64,000 bases of DNA from Ignatzschineria sp. RMDPL8A (GTDB lineage Bacteria > Pseudomonadota > Gammaproteobacteria > Cardiobacteriales > Wohlfahrtiimonadaceae): assembly GCF_029815055.1 (NCBI RefSeq), contig NZ_JAPPWA010000002.1, positions 248,001-312,000 on the forward strand, read 5' to 3'. Shown one piece after another: positions 37,576 through 46,255 of this stretch; position 1 is the first letter of the stretch, and each line of letters opens with the position of its first letter. The position numbers and the translations under genes are program-made. The notes below the pieces were generated by a model, which ran no database searches, was not told where the DNA came from, and saw only the letters and a program-made list of their open reading frames with translations.

Positions 37576-37705
37576 GCGCGCCCCTTGTTTGGTTGTGATA
37601 AGCGTTAAAAAATTACGAATGAACGTAGGAATAGTATCTGATTTACCTAACTGATTATCTTAGCGTTAAATGAGTGAAAAATCTATCGATGAAACACGTG
37701 GATAT

Positions 37706-37736
37706 AAAAAAAATCGCCCGATTATGAGCGATTTTT
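37706..37736 (-). terminator. Terminator after erpA
   Basis: AAAAATCGC / GCGATTTTT stem with a ten-base loop. Read on the minus strand it ends in eight T, directly downstream of erpA. Confidence 0.85.
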
Positions 37737-37780
37737 AAGCATTTGAATGGATGGGGAATAGAGATCCCATTTAGATCACA

Positions 37781-38125
37781 CTAGGCGCTAAATGAGTTAC
37801 CACAGCCACAAGTTGTCGTTGCGTTCGGGTTACGAATCACAAATTGCTCACCGGTTAAATCTTTTACATAATCGATCTCAGCGCCCGCTAAATATTGGAA
37901 GCTTAATGGATCGACGAGCAGGGTAACGCCCTGTTTAACAATCTCGGTATCGCCCTCTTCCACAACGTTTGCAAAGCGGAAACCGTATTGGAATCCAGAG
38001 CAACCGCCGCCTTGAATATAGACGCGAAGCATTAAGTTATCCACATCTTCTTCATCAATGAGGCTTTTCACTTTTAACGCCGCCGCATCGGTGAAGATGA
38101 TCGGATCGTTCATTTCAGTACTCAT
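37781..38125 (-). CDS. erpA: Iron-sulfur cluster insertion protein ErpA
   Basis: A-type Fe-S carrier of 114 residues that passes clusters to apo-enzymes such as IspG. The three ligand cysteines are C42 ([11 protein letters not shown]), C106 and C108 (TTCGCGNSF). The ATG after AAGGAG gives MSTEMNDPI; a longer frame would add 18 residues with no family match. The N-terminus and the FQYGF block favour ErpA over IscA or SufA. No other isc gene is near. Confidence 0.93.
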   Translation of the reverse strand: MSTEMNDPIIFTDAAALKVKSLIDEEDVDNLMLRVYIQGGGCSGFQYGFRFANVVEEGDTEIVKQGVTLLVDPLSFQYLAGAEIDYVKDLTGEQFVIRNPNATTTCGCGNSFSA

Positions 38126-38254
38126 ATTATTTCTCCTTAAATAAATAATGCTCACTATCACAGAGTAGTATAGTCCCAATTTCGGGGTCTACGTTTAATT
38201 CTTTAATAGCAAGCATTATGGTGTTTTTAGATGAAAGCGGGAAAACTCGAGGCT

Positions 38255-40033
38255 CTATTTCTCAGCTTTCTCTTCTTTTTCCAATACAGCGATGTTGAGC
38301 TCTTTGAGCTGACGATCCCCAATTGCAGCAGGTGCGTCCGTTAAGAGACACGCGGCAGATTGTGTTTTAGGGAAGGCCATCACATCACGGATGGAGCTTG
38401 CGCCCGCCATCAGCATGATTAAACGGTCAAGACCGAATGCGATACCGCCGTGAGGAGGTGCTCCGTATTTAAGCGCATCGAGTAAGAAGCCAAATTTCTC
38501 TTCCGCTTCCTCTTTTGAGATGCCTAATAGCTCAAATACTTTCGCTTGCATGTCCGGTTTGTAGATACGAATCGATCCACCGCCAAGCTCGGTTCCGTTA
38601 AGCACCATGTCATACGCGTTAGCCAGTGAATTTTCAGGATCGGTCAATGATTCAATGCCGGTTTTGGGTGAGGTGAAGGGGTGATGAACCGCCACATAGC
38701 GTTTCTCATCTTCATCATACTCAAACATCGGGAAATCGATCACCCATAAAGGCGCCCACTGACAGGTTAACATATCGAGATCTTTACCGATTTTAACGCG
38801 AAGTGCGCCGATGGCATCATTGACAACGGTTGCTTTGTCCGCACCGAAGAAGATGATGTCGTTATCGTTTGCATTTACGGCGTCTAAAAGCGCGGTAAGG
38901 GTTGCATCGTCTAAGAATTTAACGATAGGCGATTGGAGGCCTTCACGACCCGCTTTCGCATCATTTACGCGAATGTAGGCAAGGCCTTTCGCACCGTAAC
39001 GGCTAACAAACTCTGTATATTCGTCGATGTTTTTACGGGTGAATTTATCCGATGAATTTGGAATATTGAGCGCCACAACGCGGCCTTTTTCCATATTCGC
39101 AGCATCTTTAAAGACTTTAAATTCCGCTGATTTCATCAATTCAGTGACATCGGTAAATTCAAGCGGGATACGAAGATCAGGCTTATCTGACCCGAAACGG
39201 CCCATCGCTTCCGCGTAGGTCATTTGTGGGAATTCTGCGGTAAGCTCAACGCCGATCGATTCTTTAAAGATATGACGAATCATATTTTCAGCAATCTCAC
39301 GGATCTCTTCGGCGCTTAAAAATGAGGTTTCCACGTCGAGCTGGGTAAATTCAGGCTGACGGTCAGCGCGTAAGTCTTCGTCACGGAAGCAACGAACGAT
39401 CTGATAATAACGGTCAAAGCCGCTCATCATTAAGAGCTGTTTGAAGAGCTGAGGGCTTTGTGGCAACGCGAAAAATTCCCCTTGATGGGTTCTTGAAGGC
39501 ACTACGTAGTCGCGGGCGCCTTCGGGCGTTGCTTTGGTTAAAAATGGAGTTTCGATATCTAAAAAACCCTTGTTTTCCATAAATTCACGGATTAAACGGG
39601 TCACTTTAGAGCGTAAAATCAGACGATTTTGCATCTTCGGGTTACGCAGATCGAGGTAGCGATATTTTAAGCGAACTTCTTCTGAGGTCGTGTCATCACC
39701 GAGTTGGAAGGGGAGCGCTTCGGCACGGTTTAAAATCTTACAGCGGTTGGCAACCACTTCGATTTTACCCGATACGATGTTTGGATTGATCATATCATCG
39801 GGGCGAAGTACCACTTCACCTTCGATTTGAACAACGCATTCATTACGGATCGTTTCAGCTTCAGCAAAGTCTGGGCTTTCAGGATTGATCACCACCTGAA
39901 CGATGCCTTCACGGTCGCGCAGGTCAATAAAGATAACGCCACCATGGTCACGGCGACGATGAACCCAACCCGCGAGGGTTACGCTCTCTCCGACTAGTTC
40001 TTCACTAACTAATCCACAATAATGAGTTCGCAT
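38255..40033 (-). CDS. aspS: Aspartate--tRNA ligase
   Basis: Class IIb synthetase, 592 residues of the bacterial type, with OB-fold anticodon domain, catalytic core and GAD insertion. Motif 2 reads [19 protein letters not shown] and motif 3 [12 protein letters not shown]. In the anticodon domain the segment RRRDHGG carries His30 where discriminating enzymes such as that of E. coli have Leu (RRRDLGS). This His occurs in non-discriminating AspRS of Pseudomonas, which also charge tRNA-Asn with Asp. Function in such an indirect Asn pathway needs GatCAB, which is not in this window. It follows fmdB by 72 bases on the same strand. Confidence 0.97.
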   Translation of the reverse strand: MRTHYCGLVSEELVGESVTLAGWVHRRRDHGGVIFIDLRDREGIVQVVINPESPDFAEAETIRNECVVQIEGEVVLRPDDMINPNIVSGKIEVVANRCKILNRAEALPFQLGDDTTSEEVRLKYRYLDLRNPKMQNRLILRSKVTRLIREFMENKGFLDIETPFLTKATPEGARDYVVPSRTHQGEFFALPQSPQLFKQLLMMSGFDRYYQIVRCFRDEDLRADRQPEFTQLDVETSFLSAEEIREIAENMIRHIFKESIGVELTAEFPQMTYAEAMGRFGSDKPDLRIPLEFTDVTELMKSAEFKVFKDAANMEKGRVVALNIPNSSDKFTRKNIDEYTEFVSRYGAKGLAYIRVNDAKAGREGLQSPIVKFLDDATLTALLDAVNANDNDIIFFGADKATVVNDAIGALRVKIGKDLDMLTCQWAPLWVIDFPMFEYDEDEKRYVAVHHPFTSPKTGIESLTDPENSLANAYDMVLNGTELGGGSIRIYKPDMQAKVFELLGISKEEAEEKFGFLLDALKYGAPPHGGIAFGLDRLIMLMAGASSIRDVMAFPKTQSAACLLTDAPAAIGDRQLKELNIAVLEKEEKAEK

Positions 40034-40105
40034 ATTTACTAATTCCTTAAATCACTTTGTCTTTGTACATGTACGATTGATTCTATCTGAGGCCGCTAAA
40101 ATGGG

Positions 40106-40318
40106 CTAATCAGATGAGGCAAGATTTTTCTTCGATCCGCTCTTAAAGTCGGTCTCATACCAGCCATCGCCTTTTAAACGAAAGGAGGCTGCCGAGATCA
40201 ATTTTTTAAGGGCAGGTTTCTGACATTGAGGGCATTTCACTAACGGATCATCTGACATCTTTTGCAAAGCTTCAAGCTCATGATTGCACTCTTCACAACG
40301 ATAAGCATAAATCGGCAT
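40106..40318 (-). CDS. FmdB family zinc-ribbon protein
   Basis: 70-residue protein starting MPIYAYRCEECNHELEAL, with Cys pairs CEEC and CPQC forming a zinc ribbon and a basic C-terminal tail. The family is often placed just upstream of aspS, as here. A regulatory role is only the family label; no function can be derived. A TATAAT on the minus strand (40366-40371 on the plus strand as ATTATA) is a plausible -10. Confidence 0.9.
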   Translation of the reverse strand: MPIYAYRCEECNHELEALQKMSDDPLVKCPQCQKPALKKLISAASFRLKGDGWYETDFKSGSKKNLASSD

Positions 40319-40456
40319 AGCAATTACCTCTAATTTATCTAAATATTATTAAACGAAAGAGATAAATTATATGATATTTTTGGAAAAATTTCAGCTTATT
40401 GTCGGGAGGCGGTGGCGCAAAATTGAGCCTCACCGTATGATGATAGGGCATTTGAT

Positions 40457-40470
40457 TTGATCTTAATCAA
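40457..40470. promoter_or_regulatory. Perfect FNR/Anr-type binding site
   Basis: TTGATCTTAATCAA matches TTGAT-N4-ATCAA exactly in both half-sites. It lies between the divergent fmdB and hydrolase genes. A TATAAT at 40483-40488 would put the hydrolase transcription start near 40495, so the site centre would be near -31. That is closer than the usual activating -41.5 and would fit repression, or a different start site. Confidence 0.6.
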
Positions 40471-40507
40471 TATATAAAATAATATAATGTTTTTAGAGGA
40501 GGATAAA

Positions 40508-41305
40508 ATGGCTTGGATTCAAGGTCGTTTACGCGTGGATTTTGAGGGGTATGGTAGGGAGATTGCCTTTGATCATCGTCAGGGTGATCCGCAAAAACCG
40601 GCATTACTGTGGCTTAATGGCTATCGTTCCAATAAATCGGGCGAAAAGGTGGTGCACCTCAAAGCGTGGGCGGATGCGAATAATTACGAGATGCTCGCCT
40701 TTGATAATTCAGGGCTTGGTGAGAGCGGCGGTACTTTTCCAGAAGGGCGTTTAGGCCAGTGGCTTGAAGAGGCGTTTGAGGTGGTACAGATGATCGAGAA
40801 CACTCGGCGTGAAGTGATCATTGTCGGCTCTTCGATGGGCGGTTGGATTACTCTATTGCTCGTCAATCTCTTGCGCGAGCGTAACAGCGATATTACCCCC
40901 GTTGGCCTTATGCTGATGGCGCCGGCGGTGGATTATACGGAAAACATTGTAATGACGCGGTTAAATGACGAGCAGAAAAACGATCTTGCAACGAAAGGCG
41001 TCGTGCGTTTGCCGTCGATCTATGAAGCTGATGGTTATCCCATTTATGCCGCTTACTTAGAAGAGGCGAAACAGCATCTCTATTTCCCCCTAAACATGCG
41101 GGTCGATCTACCGATGACGATTGTCCACGGTACCGATGATGCGGCGATTCCCTTTAGCTGGGGCGAAAAGCTTTACCGTGAATGTGGGCGAGAGGATAGC
41201 GTGCTCGTTCCGGTGGAAGGGGGCGATCATCGTCTCTCAAAACCTGAGAATTTAGTGGTGATGATCGATGAGCTCGAAGGACTCATTGCCCGAATTAACG
41301 GATAG
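40508..41305 (+). CDS. Alpha/beta hydrolase
   Basis: 265-residue serine hydrolase. The nucleophile elbow is GSSMGG with S109; the acid is in HGTDDA (D210 or D211) and the His is H241 (GGDHRL). An oxyanion region follows WLNGYRSNKSG. The overall pattern recalls the ABHD10/palmitoyl-thioesterase-like group of bacterial hydrolases, but the substrate is not known. GAGGAGGA directly before the ATG fixes the start. A perfect FNR-type site lies about 40 bases upstream, suggesting oxygen-linked control. Confidence 0.85.
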   Translation: MAWIQGRLRVDFEGYGREIAFDHRQGDPQKPALLWLNGYRSNKSGEKVVHLKAWADANNYEMLAFDNSGLGESGGTFPEGRLGQWLEEAFEVVQMIENTRREVIIVGSSMGGWITLLLVNLLRERNSDITPVGLMLMAPAVDYTENIVMTRLNDEQKNDLATKGVVRLPSIYEADGYPIYAAYLEEAKQHLYFPLNMRVDLPMTIVHGTDDAAIPFSWGEKLYRECGREDSVLVPVEGGDHRLSKPENLVVMIDELEGLIARING

Positions 41306-41329
41306 TTTTTATTAAAAATTGTCTCAATG

Positions 41330-41352
41330 AGCGCTTAACGCTAAGCGCTTTT
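41330..41352 (+). terminator. Terminator after hydrolase gene
   Basis: Perfect AGCGCTTA / TAAGCGCT arms with loop ACGC and a short T4 tail. It lies between the hydrolase and the permease genes and may act only partially. Confidence 0.6.
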
Positions 41353-41380
41353 ACATAACCATGATGGACGAGGATAAAAC

Positions 41381-42190
41381 GTGATACTTGAATATTTGAT
41401 CTTTTTGGGGCTTGGTTGTATCACCGGGGTGATCGCAGGGCTCTTAGGCGTTGGCGGTGGAACCATTGTGGTGCCGACCATGATCTACTTTTTAACCGCT
41501 TACGGCGCAGAGAGCGATCTCATTATGAAGATGGCGCTCGGCACCTCTTTTGCCACGATTGTGGTCACCAGTTTGTCGTCGGTGGTGGCGCACAATAAAA
41601 AGGGCTCGGTGATGTGGCGATTGGTCTTTTTTATGGGGATTGGTTCGGCGATTGGCGTTGGGCTTGGCGGCGCGATCGTCAGTAAACTTTCTAATACCAC
41701 CCTTCAAGTAATCTTCTGTATCTTCCTTGCTTACACTATTACCAATATGATTTTTACCGCCTCAAAACCGGAAGCGGCGGAGCCTGCTCAATTGGGGCCA
41801 GGACCTTATACCGGTATGGGCGCGCTGATTGGATTTGTCGCAAGTTTTGTCGGGATTGGTGGTGGCGTCTTAACGGTACCCATTTTAAGTAAAGTGGGGC
41901 ATAAAATGAAAAATGCCATCGGTTCATCGTCTGCTCTTGGGGCAATTTTAGCCTTCTTTGGCGCGCTTGCTGCGATCGCAAATGGTTGGGGAGAATCAAA
42001 CTTACCGGATGGCTCTTTTGGCTATGTCTATCTCCCGGCATTTATTGGATTATCCCTCTCAAGCATCGTCTTTGCACCGCTTGGCGCGAAGCTGGTGTAC
42101 ATTTTACCGGTGAAGCGCATTCGCCAGATTTTTGCGATTTTTCTCACCATCATCCTTATTAACTTTCTCTATAAGATGTATACTGGTTAG
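41381..42190 (+). CDS. TauE/SafE family sulfite exporter-like permease
   Basis: 269-residue inner-membrane protein with about eight helices in two repeats. Each repeat begins with a glycine-rich motif: LGVGGGTIVVPTM (residues about 23-35) and VGIGGGVLTVPIL (about 159-171). The family exports or imports small sulfur or organosulfur anions; the actual substrate cannot be told. It lies just upstream of polA with no obvious link. Confidence 0.9.
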   Translation: MILEYLIFLGLGCITGVIAGLLGVGGGTIVVPTMIYFLTAYGAESDLIMKMALGTSFATIVVTSLSSVVAHNKKGSVMWRLVFFMGIGSAIGVGLGGAIVSKLSNTTLQVIFCIFLAYTITNMIFTASKPEAAEPAQLGPGPYTGMGALIGFVASFVGIGGGVLTVPILSKVGHKMKNAIGSSSALGAILAFFGALAAIANGWGESNLPDGSFGYVYLPAFIGLSLSSIVFAPLGAKLVYILPVKRIRQIFAIFLTIILINFLYKMYTG

Positions 42191-42244
42191 CTCATAAATA
42201 GGTTGTTTAGAGCAAAAAAAGTAAAGGATAGAGTTAGTTAGTTT

Positions 42245-44998
42245 ATGGCGAAAACATTTCTAGTAGTCGATGGGTCCAATTTTCTGTTTCGTGCATTTCA
42301 TGCGTTGCCTCCGTTAAAAAGTCCAGATGGACGACCTACCGGCGCGATTCGTGGCGTGATTACGATGTTTAATCGTCTCTTAAATGAGTTCAATCCCGAT
42401 TATTTGGCGGTGGTCTTTGACGCAAAAGGGAAAAGTTTCCGCAGCGATCTCTATCCCGATTATAAGGCGCACCGTCCGCCAATGCCTGATGATCTTCGCG
42501 AGCAGATTGCGCCACTCTATTCCATTATCGATATGCTCGGATATCCCCGTCTCATCATTGATGGAATTGAAGCGGATGATGTGATCGCGACCTTAGCCGT
42601 TCGCGCAAAATCCGAAGGGATTCGCACCATTATTGCCTCAAGCGATAAAGACTTAGCGCAACTGGTGGAAGATGGCATCATTACCATGTACGACGGCATG
42701 AAAAACGAGATGCTTGATCGAGAAACGGTCTTTGAAAAATATGGCGTTTATCCTGAACTTGTGCGCGACTATTTAAGTCTGATGGGCGATAAGGCCGATA
42801 ATATTCCAGGGATTCCTGGTGTGGGCCCGAAAACGGCGGCAAAATGGCTTAATGAGCACGGCTCGCTTGATAATATTATTGCCAATGCGGAGAGTTTTAA
42901 AGGAAAAGTGGGTGAGCGTCTTCGTGAGAATTTAGATTTGCTGCCCCTTTCAAAAGAGCTTACAACGCTCTATCTTGAGGCCGATGTGGATCTTACCTTT
43001 GAGGATTTAAAGCCCAAAGATCGTGAAGTTCAGCGCCTAAAAGAGATCTATACCGAACTTGGATTTCGTCAGCTTTTAATGGAACTTGATAACGGCAATG
43101 ATGGCGGGACCTTTGCTCCGCCGCCGCAACAGGGCACTCATCAAAATGAGGCGCTCGGGCAAGAGTGGGTTAAACCCCGTAAGCCGGACTTTCAATATTA
43201 TCACCGTATCACCACCGAAAAAGCGCTCCACGAGTTAGTGGAACGTTGTCAAAATGTCTATCGCGTCGCGCTCGATACCGAAACCGATAGCCTCGATTCC
43301 ATGCAGGCCAATCTCGTTGGAATTTCGATCGCCGTGGCAGCCGGGGAAGCGTTCTATATTCCCTTTAAACATGAAGGGCTCGAAACGGAATTAACGCCGG
43401 AAAAAGCGGTGGAGATTTTAACCCCAATGCTTGTGGATAACTCTGTGGAGAAGGTTGGGCAGAACATCAAATTTGATTGGCATGTCCTTGCGCGATATGG
43501 CGCTAAAATGGAGGGCATCAAAGATGATACGATGCTCGCGAGCTATATCTTAAACCCCACTAAAAATCGTCACAATATGGATGTGTTGGCGGATCTGTTT
43601 TTAGATCATAAAACCACTTCCTTTGAATCGATTGCAGGGAAGGGGAAATCCCAAAAAACCTTCGATGAGATCGATATCGAAACGGCGGAATTTTACGCCT
43701 GTGAAGATGCCGATATCACTCTTCAATTGCAGCATGCAATCGTGCCGCAATTAAAATCCTTTGAGAAACAATATAAACTCTACGAAGAGGTGGAAATCCC
43801 GCTTCTTCCCGTGCTTGCGAAGATGGAGCATCAAGGCATTTTAGTCGATGCGGAACATCTTAAAAATCTGCAAGTTGAGTTTGGCGAAAAGCTCGACGCA
43901 CTTGAGGCAAAAGCCTTTGAGCTTGCCGGAGAAGAGTTTAATTTAGGCTCCTCAAAACAGGTGGGCGAAATCTTATTTGATAAGCTAGGGCTTCCGGTAT
44001 TGCGTAAAACACCAGGCGGTAAACCGTCAACGAATGAAGCGGTCTTAAGTGAGCTTGCGCTCGATTATCCGCTCCCTAAATTGATCTTGGAGCATCGTGA
44101 ATTTTCAAAACTGAGCTCGACCTATACCGATTCACTCATTGCGCAGATTAATCCCGATACGAAACGCATTCACACCTCGTTTAACCAAGCGTTAACAAGC
44201 ACCGGTCGCCTCTCATCAAGTGAACCGAATCTGCAAAATATTCCAATTCGTACTGCGGAAGGCCGCCGCATTCGTGAAGCCTTTATTGCGCCGGATGGAT
44301 TTAAATTGCTCTCGGCGGACTACTCGCAAATCGAGCTCCGTTTAATGGCACATTTCTCTGAAGATGAGACGCTCTTAAATGCATTCTTAAAAGGACATGA
44401 CATTCATAGTTCGACCGCATCAGAGGTATTTAAAACCCCGCTCGATAAGGTAAGCAGTGATGAACGCCGGGCTGCAAAAGCGATCAACTTCGGGCTAATT
44501 TACGGCATGGGCGCGTTTGGTTTAGCCCGTCAACTTGGGATCTCTCGCGGGCAAGCGCAGGAATATATTAGCCTTTACTTTAGCCGTTATCCGGGCGTGT
44601 TGGCTTACATGGATCGCGCGAAAGAGCAGGCGAAAGATCAAGGTTATGTGGAAACGCTGTTAGGTCGTCGTCTCTATTTACCTGAAATTACCGGCAGTAA
44701 TGGTGCCGCGAGAGCGGGAGCGGAACGGGTCGCGATCAATGCGCCGCTTCAAGGAACGGCCGCCGATATCATTAAACTTGCGATGCTCAGAGTCGATCAA
44801 ACCTTAACGGATAATCCCAAGCTAAATGCCAATCTCTTACTTCAAGTACATGACGAATTGATCTTAGAGGTGAGCGATGGGGATTTACCGCGCGTAACTG
44901 AGCTGCTTGAGCGCGACATGACCAAAGTCTTTGAGCTTAAAGTGCCGCTTTTAGTGGATGTAGGTATCGGTAAGAACTGGGACAGCACTGCAAATTGA
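42245..44998 (+). CDS. polA: DNA polymerase I
   Basis: 917 residues with all three domains. These are the 5'-3' exonuclease (FRAFHALPPLKSPDG, GDKADNIPGIPGVGPKTA), the 3'-5' exonuclease with an intact DxE (ALDTETDSL) and the polymerase. Motif A is D692YSQIELR, then the finger helix with RRAAKAINFGLIYGM and motif C VHDELILEV. Active proofreading is therefore predicted. The ATG follows AAAGGA at a rather long distance, so translation may be modest. Confidence 0.98.
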   Translation: MAKTFLVVDGSNFLFRAFHALPPLKSPDGRPTGAIRGVITMFNRLLNEFNPDYLAVVFDAKGKSFRSDLYPDYKAHRPPMPDDLREQIAPLYSIIDMLGYPRLIIDGIEADDVIATLAVRAKSEGIRTIIASSDKDLAQLVEDGIITMYDGMKNEMLDRETVFEKYGVYPELVRDYLSLMGDKADNIPGIPGVGPKTAAKWLNEHGSLDNIIANAESFKGKVGERLRENLDLLPLSKELTTLYLEADVDLTFEDLKPKDREVQRLKEIYTELGFRQLLMELDNGNDGGTFAPPPQQGTHQNEALGQEWVKPRKPDFQYYHRITTEKALHELVERCQNVYRVALDTETDSLDSMQANLVGISIAVAAGEAFYIPFKHEGLETELTPEKAVEILTPMLVDNSVEKVGQNIKFDWHVLARYGAKMEGIKDDTMLASYILNPTKNRHNMDVLADLFLDHKTTSFESIAGKGKSQKTFDEIDIETAEFYACEDADITLQLQHAIVPQLKSFEKQYKLYEEVEIPLLPVLAKMEHQGILVDAEHLKNLQVEFGEKLDALEAKAFELAGEEFNLGSSKQVGEILFDKLGLPVLRKTPGGKPSTNEAVLSELALDYPLPKLILEHREFSKLSSTYTDSLIAQINPDTKRIHTSFNQALTSTGRLSSSEPNLQNIPIRTAEGRRIREAFIAPDGFKLLSADYSQIELRLMAHFSEDETLLNAFLKGHDIHSSTASEVFKTPLDKVSSDERRAAKAINFGLIYGMGAFGLARQLGISRGQAQEYISLYFSRYPGVLAYMDRAKEQAKDQGYVETLLGRRLYLPEITGSNGAARAGAERVAINAPLQGTAADIIKLAMLRVDQTLTDNPKLNANLLLQVHDELILEVSDGDLPRVTELLERDMTKVFELKVPLLVDVGIGKNWDSTAN

Positions 44999-45028
44999 TC
45001 TAGGTCTATAATTTTATAATATATGCTA

Positions 45029-45056
45029 TTGAAAATAAACGCTCCGTTGCTATACT
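45029..45056 (+). promoter_or_regulatory. Promoter of TM2 gene
   Basis: TTGAAA (45029-45034) and TATACT (45051-45056) with a 16-base spacer, about 35 bases upstream of the GTG start. Confidence 0.6.
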
Positions 45057-45092
45057 TTTTATGTCATTCATTATTTAACAAAGGATAGCAGA

Positions 45093-45305
45093 GTGGGCAA
45101 TAGCGATAAGAGTAAGGTAGCCGCAATTTTATTATGTCTCTTTTTAGGCGGTTTAGGCATTCACCGATTTTATGTCGGTAAAATCGGCACTGGAATCTTA
45201 ATGATTTTAACGCTGGGCGGTTTAGGCATCTGGGCGTTAATCGATTTAGTGATGATCATTGTGGGTAAATTTACCGATAAAGAAGGCCGATTACTCGCCG
45301 ATTAA
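45093..45305 (+). CDS. TM2 domain protein
   Basis: 70-residue membrane protein with two helices joined by the TM2 signature GGLGIHRFYVGKIGTGI, then GGLGIWALIDLVMIIVG and a short charged tail KFTDKEG. The start is GTG with AAGGA eight bases upstream. TM2 proteins are widespread, mostly of unknown role. Confidence 0.9.
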   Translation: MGNSDKSKVAAILLCLFLGGLGIHRFYVGKIGTGILMILTLGGLGIWALIDLVMIIVGKFTDKEGRLLAD

Positions 45306-45331
45306 TTCGATTCTTTAATTAAGTCTTTACT

Positions 45332-45366
45332 AAACCACTGTAGGGTAACTGCAGTGGTTTTTATTT
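45332..45366. terminator. Terminator between TM2 gene and MOSC gene
   Basis: AAACCACTGTAG / CTGCAGTGGTTT, 12 pairs with one wobble and loop GGTAA, then T-rich. It sits against the MOSC stop codon and may serve both convergent genes. Confidence 0.85.
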
Positions 45367-46104
45367 TGCGTGAGGATTGTTAAATAGACGGCCCTCAAAG
45401 CTCTCAATTTCGCCGGTGAGTAGCCGTGTTTGCATAGTGTGACACCAGCTTGCTGAAAGGCCGGCACTTTGGAGAATTAAACGGGTGTTCGCTTCATTAA
45501 AAGGCTCATTAAATGCGATATCGATGTCGCGTTGGACGGAGAGACTACTATTGCGCGAAAGTCTTTCGAGCGGCGTATCGGGCGAAACCACCCCTTCAGA
45601 AATGACGCGATAGAGCCAGCCGCAAAAGCCGGTTTGTTGCATCTGTAGCGAAAGGTCATCAATTTTAAGATGGAAATTGAGTTTATAGCAGGGGGAGCGC
45701 GGTTGCGTTACCTGAATGATCGCATCGCCCCAGCGGTAGATATCGCCTATAAAGGTATTCGATTCAGTCATGCCGAGCGTGGAGATATTTTCCCCAAAAC
45801 CGGGTGCGACAAAATAATCGGCAAGAGCGGGATAGGTCGTTTGCCAATAGGTGTAATGCTCGCGCGGATAGTGACACAGCGCTCGATCCGGTCCGCCATG
45901 GAAACGTTTTTCAGCCTGCTCATCGCCGACGAGCCCGAGTTTGGTAAGAAAGACCGGCGTTTGAAAGGCCTTTTTGGCAATTGCGCTTGGTTCTGCGCCG
46001 GCAAATGGCTGGATTTTTCCTAGATAACTCGTGACCGAAAAGGTAGAGGAATCAGAACAATTGGATAGATCAGGTAGATTGGACAGATTGGATACATTCG
46101 ACAT
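45361..46104 (-). CDS. MOSC domain protein, YiiM-like
   Basis: 247-residue molybdenum-cofactor-sulfurase C-terminal-type protein. Visible are GDEQAEKRFHGGPDRALCHYPREHY, PGFGENIST, RWGDAIIQVTQPRSPCYKLN (with the candidate Mo-ligand Cys) and a C-terminal helical extension, as in YiiM, which reduces N-hydroxylated compounds. The first 20 residues are an odd Ser-Asn-Leu repeat (SNVSNLSNLPDLSN) not expected in the family. GGAGG precedes the ATG. Confidence 0.88.
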   Translation of the reverse strand: MSNVSNLSNLPDLSNCSDSSTFSVTSYLGKIQPFAGAEPSAIAKKAFQTPVFLTKLGLVGDEQAEKRFHGGPDRALCHYPREHYTYWQTTYPALADYFVAPGFGENISTLGMTESNTFIGDIYRWGDAIIQVTQPRSPCYKLNFHLKIDDLSLQMQQTGFCGWLYRVISEGVVSPDTPLERLSRNSSLSVQRDIDIAFNEPFNEANTRLILQSAGLSASWCHTMQTRLLTGEIESFEGRLFNNPHAK

Positions 46105-46170
46105 AAGGCCTCCGGAGATTTAGGATGGTTTGGAATTATTCAAATGACTCAGGGGTTTAGTGTAGCGCAC

Positions 46171-46203
46171 AAAAAAGCGCTAAGCCAAAGACTTAACGCT
46201 TTT
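46171..46203 (-). terminator. Terminator after pntB
   Basis: AAAAAAGCGCTAAG / CTTAACGCTTTT with one internal mismatch. Read on the minus strand it ends in six T, about 55 bases past the pntB stop. Confidence 0.75.
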
Positions 46204-46255
46204 GAATACATTACTGCTTATTAACGCAATAATCACGGTTGATTAAAAGGGCTGA

